In this document: positions 54,425 to 64,000 of the stretch, piece after piece
Layout of the letters: the number at the start of each line of letters is the position of its first letter
How positions within the stretch are numbered: position 1 is the first letter of the stretch
Source of the DNA: Smallanthus sonchifolius
Lineage: Eukaryota; Streptophyta; Magnoliopsida; Asterales; Asteraceae
NCBI GenBank assembly: GCA_023525975.1
Contig: CM042018.1
Coordinates: 105,702,001-105,766,000 of the forward strand
Reading direction: 5' to 3'
Length of the DNA: 64,000 bases
Program-made: the position numbers and the translations under genes
Notes under the pieces: generated by a model
What the model was told of the DNA's origin: nothing
Database searches by the model: none
What the model saw: the letters and a program-made list of their open reading frames with translations, nothing else

Positions 54425-54756
54425 GGGGAAAGTGAATATGGTGCTGTTAGGCATGTAACTTACATGCGAAACCCATCAAAACTACGTCGTTTTGATTAAA
54501 TCTAATTAAAAAGTAACTTTAATATATTTATAGTTTCCCACATTAATCTCTAAAACTAGTTCCCACGATTATTCATCTTTCTTACTTCGATTTGTTTATT
54601 TATTTATGGGATGAAGCTTGAATTTGGGGGTTTTTACAAGATAACCATATGGTGTCTCGTACACAAGCAAGGCAACACCAATCAAAAACATGCAGTTATA
54701 CTATATATTCATCAGCACTCATCCACCATCCATTCTTTTTGTTTAGATCTTCAGTT

Positions 54757-55165
54757 TGTAAGACACGATTTATCATGTGACTCTTATAATCATTTATCTA
54801 ATTATTAAATGATCAAATATAATTATTTATTTATTTAATAACCTATGGCTAGTAATTAGTTGATGGGCCTAATTACTCTTAATGGGCCATTAATGGGTTT
54901 CCCATTTGGTGTACATATATAGAGAGATAATTAGAGGGAATTGACTAATGATTATTCGATTACTATCACCACTAAACTCGTCCCTCTCTCTCTCCATAAC
55001 CGTAAGCTTACTATCTCACCTAATACCATCCTAACCGTACACCCTAAACGGGAACCCGATCCAGATCAGAGATCATGAAGTCTTCTCTCTCTGCGGTTAG
55101 CTTATTAGGTATGATTTATTATTATTAAATGTTTTCCATTATTATTTTTCAAGAACTGATCAACA
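54757..55165 (+). repeat. 5' LTR of the 6.6 kb copia-type element
   Basis: TGTAAGACACG to AAGAACTGATCAACA, 409 bp. TACATATATAGAGAG near 54911 is a possible TATA region. Confidence 0.93.
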
Positions 55166-55167
55166 TG

Positions 55168-55179
55168 TGGTATCAGAGC
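55168..55179 (+). other. Primer-binding site (initiator tRNA-Met)
   Basis: TGGTATCAGAGC two bases after the 5' LTR, the standard plant copia site. Confidence 0.95.
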
Positions 55180-55764
55180 AGATGTTGATAAATCAGTTCT
55201 TGTTTCTTTCCCTAAACTGGAATTAAAATCGGAGAACAAAGTCTTGATTAAAACCGTTTGGAAAATTGTTTTATTAAGTTTCACGGTTTTCTGTTTATGT
55301 TAATATTTCACGTTTTTTTTATCTCCTAAAATCGAGATCTATAAAGTTTTTCGAAATCTGTTAAAGAATTATGTTTCAAGATTTCGATTCCAGGTTTTTA
55401 TCTGATATTATTACAGAACAGTTTATCTGATGTTCATAAACTGTTCTTCGTGTTCATCATTAGTTTCGATGAAAATCCCCTTATTTTGGGATGGATTAGG
55501 ATGTTGATTGTGATTTTCCTAAAATCTTGTAACTTTATCTCCAAGATTTCGAATTAAAATGTTGTTTTATTATTTTAAATAAAGAAACTTGGATATACTT
55601 AACAACCTAAAAGATTTTTCGAAATCTAAATACAATTAAATCCCTTAATTTTCGAACAGCCTTATCGGGTTCATCCTTCGCGTTTTTAGACTCTCACGGT
55701 TATAATTCTCGGGTAAGAATCACGGGTTTTGTTTACGGGTCTTAAATTTCACTGGTAACAGTCC

Positions 55765-56262
55765 ATGATTCTAAGTGTACGGTTCATGTTTCACGGTTTA
55801 CAGTCCACGATTCTGAGTTTACGGTTCATGTTTCACGGTTTACAGTTCACAGTTCAAGTTCACGGGTTACTTTCTGGAGCCGTGAACCTTATATAAGCCG
55901 TGAACCTTTGATGAACCGTGAACCTTTTGTTGAACCGTGAACCTTAGCTGAACCGTGAACTTTTTGTTGAACCGTGGACCTTAGCTGAACCGTGAACCTT
56001 TTGCTGAACCGTGAACCCTTATTGAACCGTGAATCCTTACCTGGGCCGTGAACCTTCACCTGAGCCGTGAACCCTTATGGAACCGTGAACCTAGCCTCAA
56101 ATGTGCCTAAAAGGGGGTTTGCTATTAAACGTGAACCCTGAGCCGTGAACCCTTACGGAACCGTGAACCCTTATGGAACCGTTAACCCTTATTGAACCGT
56201 GAATCCTTACCTGATCCGTGAACCTTCACTTGAGCCATGAACCCTTATGGAACCGTGAACCT
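55765..56262 (+). repeat. Tandem GAACCGTGAACCTT array in the element leader
   Basis: About twenty units of (T)GA(A/G)CCGTGAACC(T/C)T at roughly 20-22 bp spacing. A longer block of about 180 bp is repeated (both ending with GGGGGTTTG and TATTA at about 56115 and 56290). The first units are in the opposite sense (ACGGTTCATGTTTCACGG), so the transcript could fold back on itself. Confidence 0.9.
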
Positions 56263-56390
56263 AGACTTTTTGTTCAATACGTGCTAACAGGGGGTTTGGT
56301 ATTAATGAATGATTTAGTTTTAGTTTTGTTAAACCTTAAAATTAAATGTTTTCAAAACTTTTAAAACTTACTTGAATAACACCTAAAGCT

Positions 56391-56790
56391 TCACTTCTGC
56401 CCAAAGGTGATGTGATGCATGTGTAAACTTATTCAAGCTTAATTAAGTATTATAACCTAGTGCATGTCATGATATTAATTATAAAACATGATTAACTTAA
56501 ATAACATATAAAGTTTCACTTCTGCCCAAAGGTGATGTGTCACGCTTGTAAAGTTATTTAAGTCTAATTAAGCACTACTTCGCCTAATATAACTAAATGT
56601 TTCTACTTCTGCCCAAAGGTGATGTGTCACATTTAGTTTTCGCGAAGCTAATTATGTGCATACTAAACAAATGTTTCACTTCTTCTCAAAGGTGATGTGT
56701 TACATTCTTACTGCACATACTCGTTATTAAATTGTTTCTAATACTAAACAAATGTCTCACTTCTACCCAAAGGTGATGTGTTACATTGTT
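56391..56790 (+). repeat. Five interspersed CCCAAAGGTGATGTG units
   Basis: The motif CACTTCTGCCCAAAGGTGAT followed by GTG occurs at about 56393, 56517, 56602, 56676 and 56757, with minor changes. Most copies end GTGATGTGTCAC, a short self-complementary sequence. They follow the first array and precede the pol remnants. Confidence 0.88.
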
Positions 56791-56799
56791 TAAGTAGAA

Positions 56800-59265
56800 C
56801 CTAATTAATCTATTAGTTTGGTGTTATAATAGATTTTATCACATCTTCATAAAATAATTGTTCTTAAGTAGAACCTTATTTAACTTATTATTTCTGTCTG
56901 CCTTAGATTATTACCCCATAGATCACTCTAAGTTCTTCTTTAGTTATTTGTACCTTACTTTCACTCTAGCTTCTAAGATGAGTTTTGCTTAATTAAGAGT
57001 TTCTATAAATATTTGCTCTTATCGAGTCTTGATTATCCCTTAAGACATGACATTCATGCTGCTCTTTCTGATAAAAGTACTACAAAAGAAAAGTAGAGCA
57101 TAAAAATAGGATAAGTCAAAACAATGTCTCTTATGGTAATCAAGAACTCCTTTCATTATTGCTATCAGGGGAGCTACTTCAGATTCTGCATTTCCTAAGA
57201 CTAATGTATTATCTGTGGAAATGGAAGAATCAAAATAATTCCTAAGACGCATGCAAACATTCTAATTCTAAATAAAAGGTTAAGTGGCATCCGTGAACAC
57301 ATCATAATATCCACTGACATGACCCATAAACTAAGGGTTTATACATGGAAATCAGTGAAGTTTTTCAGGGCGTACATAATAATTTTTCCACTAGTACGAT
57401 TAGTTGCCTTAAAAATCAACTATAACATTCAGAAGTACCAAAGGAAAATGAGTGTATTGATAGCAACATACGTATAGGAAAAGGAAAGCCTAAAACTGAA
57501 AAACCAGATGTTATTCACCTCACTACCACTAAACCTAAAAAGAGGAAGAAAAGTTACTATAGAGAGGATAGCTATAAGGTCCAGAAATAAAATACAAGTA
57601 CTACTTCCAGCTCTAAGTTCCTCAAGGAGGAGTCTCACTACAAAACTATGTCATTATATTAGGCATTAGCAATGAGACCATCCATAAGCCAAGGGACTAG
57701 CTGGCTGAGATAAGGTAGTTACTAATTAATGATTTTTGAGTCCGCTAATATTAATATTCCTATCAACACATGATGCGTTGAGTCTAGTTCTATACGTTTC
57801 CTTACTAGAATTCAACTAATAATTAAGATGAGAAATTAGTGGTGAATTTAAATGTTAAGGCTACATAGAACCATGAAATAATTGATCATTGTATTAGTCT
57901 TTATGATACCTCACATATTCTGAAGAATACTCAGAATTTAGTATCAATAATAAAGCTACACTTTGACAGTTATAAGGTTTGCATGGCCAAAATAAAGTCA
58001 CCATTAACTTAAACTCTCATATTATTGGTTATCATTATCTGGATAGAAACCTTTATGACATAGAATTAGCTGATACAATAAACTTTCACAACTTTTGTTA
58101 TCATGAAAATGAAAATTTAACAAAAGATAAATGAGACCTATGCACTTCATCCATTAAAACCAAATTTTATGAGAAATCATGACCAGGTCAATACATGATG
58201 AATTGTTACCAAATCTCATTCTCAGTGACTTTAAATCACGTGTTAAACGCCCTAAATATCAAATGGTTAAGGGAATAAATGAGGGTCCACCAGATGTTAT
58301 CTCAAATGGAATATTCGGACATAGTTCATTTATCATTTAGAAGAATATTTAATTGTATCTAATATGTTTTCTACAGCCCAAAGCTTTAAAGATATCAAAT
58401 CATATATACTTAATGGAATTCCTTCTAAATTTGTCTATAAAATTTCTTATGAAATTTTGGATGATAAGGAAATTAAGTCTAAGATATATGAAAGGTTCCC
58501 ACGTCACGCGCATCATTGAAACTTGTCATGTGTAGTTCCTAGAGACCTCAAAGATCAGTGGGAGCACCAAGTGTCCTAATTATAGCTTGCGAAAGTTGCA
58601 AGAGGTGGGGGAGTGACAAATTGGTCTTACCTCAAACTACACCTCTTGTACACGACACTGCTCCATCCCAACATGTTTCCTTAGAATCTAATGCTACTAC
58701 TAACAAAGTCTCATAGATGCTAATATGTGGGCAAACTTAGATTTCTTACAAAAACTATAGTAATCCTCAACAAGAGAAACTAACATAAACATCACTAAGT
58801 TGTTTCTCTATTAGAATCTATTGGTCTTCAAATGTTAGATACAATGTTGACCCTAAGCATGTTGAAGTACTTAAAATTTCTAAGGTCAGTGGGAGTAGTA
58901 AAAGTCCTTATCATGACTTGCAAGGAGTACAAGAGGCGGGGGAGAGACTCATTAAATTTAACTCCTATTACACCTCTTGTACACCATAATGCATCAACTC
59001 CTACACACTTAGAAACTAATGTTGCTCATAATATACCTGAAAATGAAAGCACCTAACCAAGATCTAATATATAAACTTGAAACTCCTAATAAACCCAATA
59101 ATCAACTCAGGAGTTCATCTAAGTGCAAAAGGCCTACTAACATTGATGACTGACTGAATTTGAAATGGATGCTGGAAAGTTTACCGATCCTACTTCTTCT
59201 AATTAAGTCATTAGCATCAATCAATCTTCTAAATGGAATAAAGCTATTATTAGCAAGCCTGACTC
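56800..59265 (+). pseudogene. Decayed gag/integrase region of the copia-type element
   Basis: By position this should hold gag, protease and integrase. No frame longer than about 75 codons survives and I cannot recognise motifs with confidence. Two similar blocks, at about 58545-58650 and 58885-58985, share TCAGTGGGAG, a GCAAGAGG or ACAAGAGG core, GGGGGAG and TACACCTCTTGTACAC, an internal duplication. Confidence 0.5.
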
Positions 59266-60240
59266 CATGAATTAGGATAACATTTGGGATTTGGTTGAAT
59301 TACCTAAAGGGTGTTTATAACTAAACAAAATCCGAATGGAAACGTACGATTGATTGCTAAAGGTTATACTCAAGAAGGAATCAATTATCAAAGAATCTTC
59401 TTACATGTTTTACAAAAGGTTTCTTTGAGGATCATTACTGTTCTAGTAGCTTACAATAACTTAAAGCTACATTAGATGGACATTAAAACAACTTTCCATA
59501 ACATTGACATATATGTTCATAAAATAACCTAAAAGTTCTAAACTGAAGGTTAAGAACACTTATTTAGTAAGTCAATGAAATCCATGTATGGGTTGACTGA
59601 AATCTTAATGTAACTCTCTTAATCAAGAACTAAGTAAATTTGTACACCTACCTCAAGATGAGTGGGAGCAACTAATAAAAACTTGTCCTTATATAGATGG
59701 CATTCTTTTGACAAGTATATGTTACATGAGTCAAATCATTGATTACTCATATTTTGACATGATGGATCTCGGAGATACCTCTTATGTTATAAGTATCAAA
59801 ATACACCGAGATAGATCCAACGGGACATTAGTTTCATCCCATAAGCTTTACACTAAGTGAATCCTTACACATGTAACATTTAAATTGTTCTCCTTTAGAG
59901 GCTAATAGGATAAATGAAAACTATTTTCTTATGCTTCATTAATTAGAAGACTTATGAAAGTTAAAGTCTATACTCACTTAGATATTGCTCACATTGCTGA
60001 ACACTAGACTAGTCTAGATTATTGTGAACCATCTAATGGAATATTACAATATCTTTAACAAACGAGAGACTATAATTTAAAGAAGAAGTGAAAACAGTTG
60101 ACTACTCTTATTCTAACTTTGTTGTATTCAAAGGTAACAAAATGTCAATTTATGGGTATATCCTTATGGCAGCAGACACACCTATTTAATGAAGGAGTCA
60201 TAAGAAACTGTTAACAACAACCTAAGTTTTAATGACATAA
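59266..60240 (+). pseudogene. Decayed copia RT-RNase H remnant
   Basis: Broken frames read in order as NIWDLVELPKG (RT start), the QEGINYQRIF region, YIDGILL in place of the YVDD-type catalytic box, DMMDLGDTSYVISIKIHRDRS and then NGTLVSSHKLYT, VYTHLDIAHIAEH, and a FMGISLWQQ-type RNase H stretch. Many stops and small shifts. The order and spacing identify Ty1/copia. Confidence 0.75.
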
Positions 60241-60894
60241 TATGTTGCTGATCACAACATAATTGTCACTAAATGTTGTTGAAAAATTTACCAGTGGACT
60301 CATAATTTAGTAACTCCACTTTAATATCATATTGAAGACTTATTGCGATAAGTCAGCTACCCTTACTTCTCGAACAATGACAGTTCAAGCGGAGCTGCAT
60401 TTAATTTCGATACGAAATTATTGTTCACTTATGAATTATGAACAAGTTGAGGAAACTAAATCTTTGTATCGAATACATTCATGATATGCTAATGGATCCA
60501 AATAACTAAAGGTCTACCACCCCTAAGTCTTTTGTAAGCGCTTATAATAAAGACAGGTTTTACTAATGACCATACATAATTGCATATCATTCTATGAATG
60601 ATTAATTATTAAAATTTCCTCACTTATTTGAATTTGTTTGTCTCTAAATACGTTTATGCATGCCTAAAAACGTATAGACAACTAACTCTATAAATCAACG
60701 TTAAATGGCTTATTTATCAATTTGATCCTAAAGTTTACTTAAGTTTTAAATTTGTGCTATAGTATGATTAATGGGGATCTTGAGTTGAATACTGATTCAA
60801 TGACTGTATTTATCTGCTATAGTTACAGTTTAGAACTAAAATGAGTATTAAATCTTTGCAGACTTACTAATGGTCATAATAAATGATTACTCAA

Positions 60895-60907
60895 CCAAGT
60901 GGGAGAA
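60895..60907 (+). other. Polypurine tract of the 6.6 kb element
   Basis: CCAAGTGGGAGAA directly before the 3' LTR start TGTAAGATACG. Confidence 0.85.
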
Positions 60908-61320
60908 TGTAAGATACGATTTATTGTGTGGCTCTTATAATCATTTATCTAATTATTAAATGATCAAATATAATTATTTATTTATTTAATAACTTATGAC
61001 TAGTAATTAGTTGATGGACCTAATTACTCTTAATGGACCATTAATGAGTTTTCCATTTGGTGTACATATATAGAGAGATAATTAAAATGAATTGACTAAT
61101 GATTATTCGATTACTATCACCACTAAACTCGTCCCTCTCTCTCTCTCTCCATAACTGTGAGCTTACTATCTCACCTAATACCATCCTAACCGTACACCCT
61201 AAACGAGAACCCAATCCAGATCAGAGATCATGAAGTCTTCCCTCTCTGCTGTTAGCTTATTAGATATGATTTATTATTATTAAATATTTTCCATTATTAT
61301 GTTTCAAGAACTGATCAACA
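60908..61320 (+). repeat. 3' LTR of the 6.6 kb copia-type element
   Basis: TGTAAGATACG to AAGAACTGATCAACA, 413 bp, with a CT-repeat four bases longer than in the 5' LTR. Confidence 0.93.
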
Positions 61321-61823
61321 CAGTTCTCATCCTGCCTTATAAAATAAAATTTTCTTTTTAGCATTAGAAGTTCAGAAGCATAATCATTTTATGTAAAACA
61401 AGTAAATCTGGAATGAATATACAACACATGGGTAGATTGGTTTAATAGCTTTTGTTATTATATCTTTATGAAATTGAAAAATGGACTCCAAAGGAGCCTC
61501 AAAGACGTCATCTACTTCAGCGACCCATTGGGGTAGAATTGGATTCATTTCTATAAAAAAAATTACGCCAATTACAAGAATTACAAGAAGATGCCGTAAT
61601 AGAATGGATGGTGCTTAATTCTTAAATAGGGTATAGTATTATGATGGTTTAAAAAACATGAAAGTGAGTGTCGGTTTGGATAGCAGAATGATGCGATAAT
61701 GTGGGAAACAATAAATGCATTAAAATCACTTTTTAATTGGATTTAATCAAAACGACGTAGTTTTGACTGGTTTCGCATCTAAGTTGCATGCCTAACAACA
61801 TCATATTCACTTTTTCCATATAT

Positions 61824-61833
61824 CTGAAGGGGA
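61824..61833 (+). other. Polypurine tract of the outer copia element
   Basis: CTGAAGGGGAG-type purine run directly before the LTR start TGTTAAAAATCAG. It becomes adjacent to the pol 3' region at 54424 once the inverted-repeat element is removed. Confidence 0.8.
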
Positions 61834-61844
61834 GTGTTAAAAAT

Positions 61845-61845
61845 C

Positions 61846-61888
<43 letters not shown>

Positions 61889-61915
61889 AAAGACAGTTTA
61901 TTACAGGAGAGAGAA

Positions 61916-61957
<42 letters not shown>

Positions 61958-61987
61958 GTCAAAGATAGTTTATTACAGGAGAGAGAA

Positions 61988-62044
<57 letters not shown>
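61845..62044. repeat. (TA)n tracts with duplicated spacer
   Basis: TA runs at about 61848-61885, 61918-61950 and 61991-62044 alternate with two copies of a roughly 38-bp spacer. This looks like expansion by slippage or unequal exchange of one (TA)n-spacer unit. Confidence 0.9.
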
Positions 62045-62053
<9 letters not shown>

Positions 62054-62390
62054 GAACGACCAACAAAAACTTTAATATAAAACTGAGAATAGAGTTACAA
62101 GGAGGATGACCCTAAAACAGCACCACCAAAAGAGAAGCCTTAGAAACCAAAACCAACCAAAGAACAATAAAAAAAGCCCACCCAAAAACCATTACAACCA
62201 TGCTATACAATATTAAACTTTCTCCAATCCTCCCAAGTGACCGCTTTAGTTTTAGAGCGATTCGTAATCCATAGGAAACCCAAAGATTTTATATCTTCAA
62301 TTATCATAGCAAGAGGAGTAGACTTGTTGTTAAACACCACTTCATTTCTTGTTTTCCACAAACACCAAATAGAAGTTAGAATAATATGAC
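62045..62390 (-). mobile_element. 5'-truncated LINE fragment
   Basis: On the minus strand: a short ORF2 end, a 3' untranslated region of about 150 bp, then an A run (plus-strand T at 62045-62053). The poly(A) lies at the edge of a (TA)n tract. Different family from the LINE at 10.1 kb but with the same C-terminal layout. Confidence 0.8.
62203..62384 (-). pseudogene. LINE reverse transcriptase extreme C-terminus
   Basis: About 60 codons on the minus strand: ILTSIWCLWKTRNEVVFNNK, then MIIEDIKSLGFLWITNRSKT and WEDWRKFNIV followed by a stop. It lines up with the end of the 10.1 kb LINE protein (WVIWRAGNDKVFSGS ... LWIKSRSK ... WKDWINFSVT). Only this tail is present. Confidence 0.85.
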
Positions 62391-62451
62391 TATGATTTTA
62401 TAAAGATGGATATTCTATTGCATAAAATTCCTTCTGTTTCATATCAATTAG

Positions 62452-62781
62452 TACCGTTGTCATGTTTTGATTTTTGAATGTTTATTAACTACATTTATAA
62501 ATTTTAAAGGTACGGATTATTGAAAATAAAATAATAAGTTATTATTTATTGTTATTGGTAGGTAACATATATCCCTATAAAATATATCTAATTTGGTTTG
62601 AATAAATTTAACACACACCTAGTAAGTATAAATACTTTCGTTAATTAAGGGTATTATTGGAAATTTAGATAATCTTTGAACTTAAAAACGCTATGGTTAT
62701 TTACTCCATAAAGGCTATTAGAAATTAACTAGATAGATGCATTAATTATATTTTTCAATTGGCTACCTTACTGCTTATCCT
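62452..62781. other. Non-coding stretch
   Basis: No supported feature between the copia 3' edge and the solo LTR. Confidence 0.4.
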
Positions 62782-63077
62782 TGTTGGAAATCAGACCAAA
62801 AAAATACAAACAGTGAATTTTATTAAACAAAAAATCACACTTTACAATTAATTACTAACCATCTATTTATAATAAACCTTATATTAATCCTAACACAACC
62901 CAAGATCAATTAAATAATCAAATAAATAAAAACTCACTCCTAGTCTAATAGAACTCAACCAAACAATTAATAAATTAATAAAATAAACAAGCATTAGACT
63001 TCTACCAGGACTAACAAACTTGCGACTTCCTCCTTGCACCCCGTAGACTATTAGACTATGACAAGATTAGCCCAACA
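62782..63077 (-). mobile_element. Solo LTR related to the 1.9 kb element
   Basis: On the minus strand it runs TGTTGGGCTAATC to GATTTCCAACA, 296 bp. ATCCT flanks both sides exactly (62777-62781 and 63078-63082). The middle (TTTATTTGATTATTTAATTG, GGTT(A/G)-like GTTAGGATTAATATAAG, TTATAAATAGATGGTTA) matches the LTRs at 30700 and 32353, so it is a solo LTR of a sister family. Confidence 0.9.
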
Positions 63078-63348
63078 ATCCTTAAGTACACAGTAATACA
63101 TCCCATTATAATTAAGCTATCATAGTTGGACTTGTTTTCATCCTCAATGTTTCGCAGACAAAACAAACAAACATAACGAGTATAATCTCATTTAGATGGT
63201 TCGAATACGGGGGTACTTTCAGGAGCTAACTAATCTAGTGTATGGCAAAGAATGAGGAAATCATTTTTTAAAGTTAAATGAGGTAGGAGTTATTCATTTG
63301 TCTTTGGTTCAAAAAGATATAGGATGCGGAAATGACGCATTTTTACAA

Positions 63349-64000
63349 TGTTTTAAAAACCGGTTTAAACCGGCCGGTAATACTGGTTGAACCGGATCTC
63401 GGTCACTAGCCCGGTAAATTTGAACCCGGTAAATTGGAAAAACGGTTTGTTACTTGAATCGCTGGTATTACCGGTAATACCGGGTTAGACCGTTGTACCG
63501 GTTTTAGGCCAAAGTAAAATTTTAGGTTTAAACAAAAAAAAACGAAGTTTTAGCGGCACAATTAAAAACTTTTATTACATTGTAATTTACTTTTTTAAGT
63601 GTTAACATTTGGGTAAATATTTTTTTAACTAAAATATCTTAAAAGATCCTATGATCTGGTTGATTATGAAAGTATTAATCATACGAAATTTTGGGTGGTT
63701 GAAAAAGAGCCAGAAGGAGAACTTCATAATTATGATATAGATAGCATGTTTGGTGAGGAAGAGCATGAACCGATTTCTCAAACGCAAGGTTACTTGTTAT
63801 ATAAGTTACTTATCTTACGTAATTTTAGTATATTATTATTATTGGTAACTAAAACTTCTAATTTAATATTGTAGGAAACGAAAATAGTTATGTTCTTGTT
63901 GATGAGAATGACGATGATAGTGAATTTTATCTTTTAAGCGATCGTGAACTTGATACATTTAGCACTCCAATGACATAAAACAATTGTACACTTTTATTTA
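63349..64000 (+). mobile_element. hAT element of the CAATG family, runs off the window
   Basis: Starts CAATGTTTTAAAAACCGG, then CCGGTT/ACCGG-rich subterminal DNA, as in the MITEs at 34267 and 34694. A transposase C-terminal exon pair follows at 63641-63978, without the body of the gene, so this is an internal deletion of a parent element. Its right end lies beyond 64000. Confidence 0.65.
63641..63978 (+). pseudogene. hAT transposase C-terminal exons (partial)
   Basis: Exon-like 63641-63788 encodes SYDLVDYESINHTKFWVVEK then EPEGELHNYDID, the tail that follows the hAT dimerisation domain. An intron of normal form (63789-63874, GT...TTGTAG) leads in frame to 63875-63978: GNENSYVLVDENDDDSEFYL and a stop at 63976-63978. 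The dimerisation domain and everything upstream are absent. Frame continuity over the intron supports a real former gene end. Confidence in the family is moderate because only the tail remains. Confidence 0.55.

Larger units (their letters stand above)
54757..61320 (+). mobile_element. Complete but decayed copia-type LTR element (6.6 kb)
   Basis: LTRs at 54757-55165 and 60908-61320 differ by about 22 substitutions plus a CT-repeat gap, roughly 5%. CAGTT flanks both ends exactly (54752-54756 and 61321-61325). Primer-binding site TGGTATCAGAGC at 55168-55179; polypurine tract CCAAGTGGGAGAA before the 3' LTR. The interior has two repeat arrays and pol remnants full of stops. It sits inside the inverted-repeat element. 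Confidence 0.93.
54425..61817. mobile_element. Inverted-repeat (foldback/MULE-like) element split by a copia element
   Basis: About 130 bp at the left (54425-54555, GGGGAAAGTGAATATG inward) pairs with about 130 bp at the right (61688-61817, inverted GGAAAAAGTGAATATG). Shared words include AAACGACGTAGTTTTGA and GTTTCCCACATTA. ATATATC flanks both ends (54418-54424 and 61818-61824). Without the nested copia it is about 824 bp and non-coding. Its removal places the copia 3' region next to a clean polypurine tract and LTR start, which supports the borders. Class uncertain: a 7-bp duplication in a TA-rich target fits no common family cleanly. Confidence 0.7.
39571..62446 (+). mobile_element. Decayed Ty1/copia element spanning a 23 kb nest
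   Basis: TGTTGAAAATCAGATATA at 39571 matches the LTR start at 61834 (TGTTAAAAATCAGATATA). ATTAG precedes the first (39566-39570), and after ATATCA it also follows a possible 3' LTR end (62447-62451), giving a candidate 5-bp target duplication. Between them, pol runs on the plus strand from the integrase C-terminus (51.7 kb) to RNase H (54.2 kb), then the polypurine tract (61824-61833). The remainder of the 5' LTR, gag, protease and most of integrase are gone, replaced by the Athila-type block at 39927-51699. The outer duplication could be chance, so the full span is tentative. Confidence 0.5.
61834..62446 (+). repeat. 3' LTR of the outer copia element, with LINE insertion
   Basis: Starts TGTTAAAAATCAGATATA as at 39571. 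It holds three long (TA)n tracts and a duplicated block (GTCAAAGA(C/T)AGTTTATTACA then GGAGAGAGAAAG) at about 61886 and 61958. A LINE fragment occupies about 62046-62390. The proposed end ATATCA at 62446 is followed by ATTAG. Confidence 0.55.

Noticed and set aside
55765..56790. A CRISPR-like array of regular short repeats
   Set aside because: Units are degenerate, nearly contiguous and lie in the leader of a plant LTR element; a plant nuclear setting rules out a CRISPR reading.
54757..61320. An endogenous pararetrovirus or other viral insertion
   Set aside because: LTRs, a tRNA-Met primer site and a 5-bp duplication with copia-order pol remnants identify an LTR retrotransposon; no viral movement or coat protein motifs were seen.
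61788..62075. A 95-codon frame of alternating Tyr and Ile
   Set aside because: Translation of (TA)n tracts; not a gene.

Overview
The window reads as intergenic chromatin from a plant nuclear genome: AT-rich, long (TA)n tracts, and a continuous pile-up of nested plant transposable elements. I found no intact cellular gene, rRNA or convincing tRNA. A eudicot is certain enough from the element families; Asteraceae is a tentative impression from the style of the Athila-like Gag and of the decayed reading frame at 15.3-18.7 kb. It rests on memory, not on a search.

Layout. 1-9.6 kb: Helitron pieces, a Tourist-like MITE holding a hAT MITE, a train of four inverted-repeat elements seated in (TA)n tracts, and one member of an inverted dispersed repeat pair. 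10.1-11.8 kb: the 3' half of a LINE. 15.3-18.7 kb: a decayed reading frame of a repeated element split by a solo LTR (target duplication ATCTT). 18.8-20.9 kb: two nested hAT-type elements and a Helitron. 22-25.5 kb: the second inverted dispersed repeat, a (TA)n element with telomere-like and G-run DNA, and a hAT-type element carrying a Tat-like LTR remnant. 26.7-28.6 kb: a hAT element with a recognisable, broken transposase. 30.7-32.6 kb: a complete, very young 1.9 kb LTR element (LTRs about 99% identical, duplication GGGAA). 32.8-35.6 kb: a long-inverted-repeat element containing a Tourist-like MITE that contains two hAT MITEs in a row on one triplicated 8-bp target. 36.7-38.8 kb: a hAT element inside another hAT-type element.

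From 39.6 to 62.4 kb everything may lie between the two ends of one decayed Ty1/copia element (possible target duplication ATTAG). Its 5' half is replaced by an Athila-type LTR element arranged as a circular permutation (one central LTR, overlapping ends). Inside that, on the minus strand, sits a young element with one intact 913-codon Gag-protease frame and no reverse transcriptase. Its 3' part is split by an inverted-repeat element that itself holds a complete but decayed copia element (54757-61320, duplication CAGTT). Its 3' LTR has taken a LINE fragment. The end of the window has a solo LTR (duplication ATCCT) and a hAT end with a transposase C-terminal exon pair.

How they work together: most copies are non-autonomous and would need enzymes from elsewhere. 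The open frames that look most nearly functional are the Athila-type Gag-protease and the small frame of the 1.9 kb element. LTR comparison by eye gives an order of ages: 1.9 kb element and Gag-protease element (about 1% divergence) younger than the copia at 54.8-61.3 kb (about 5%). Boundaries given to the base rest on target duplications read by eye; identities are counts by eye, not alignments.
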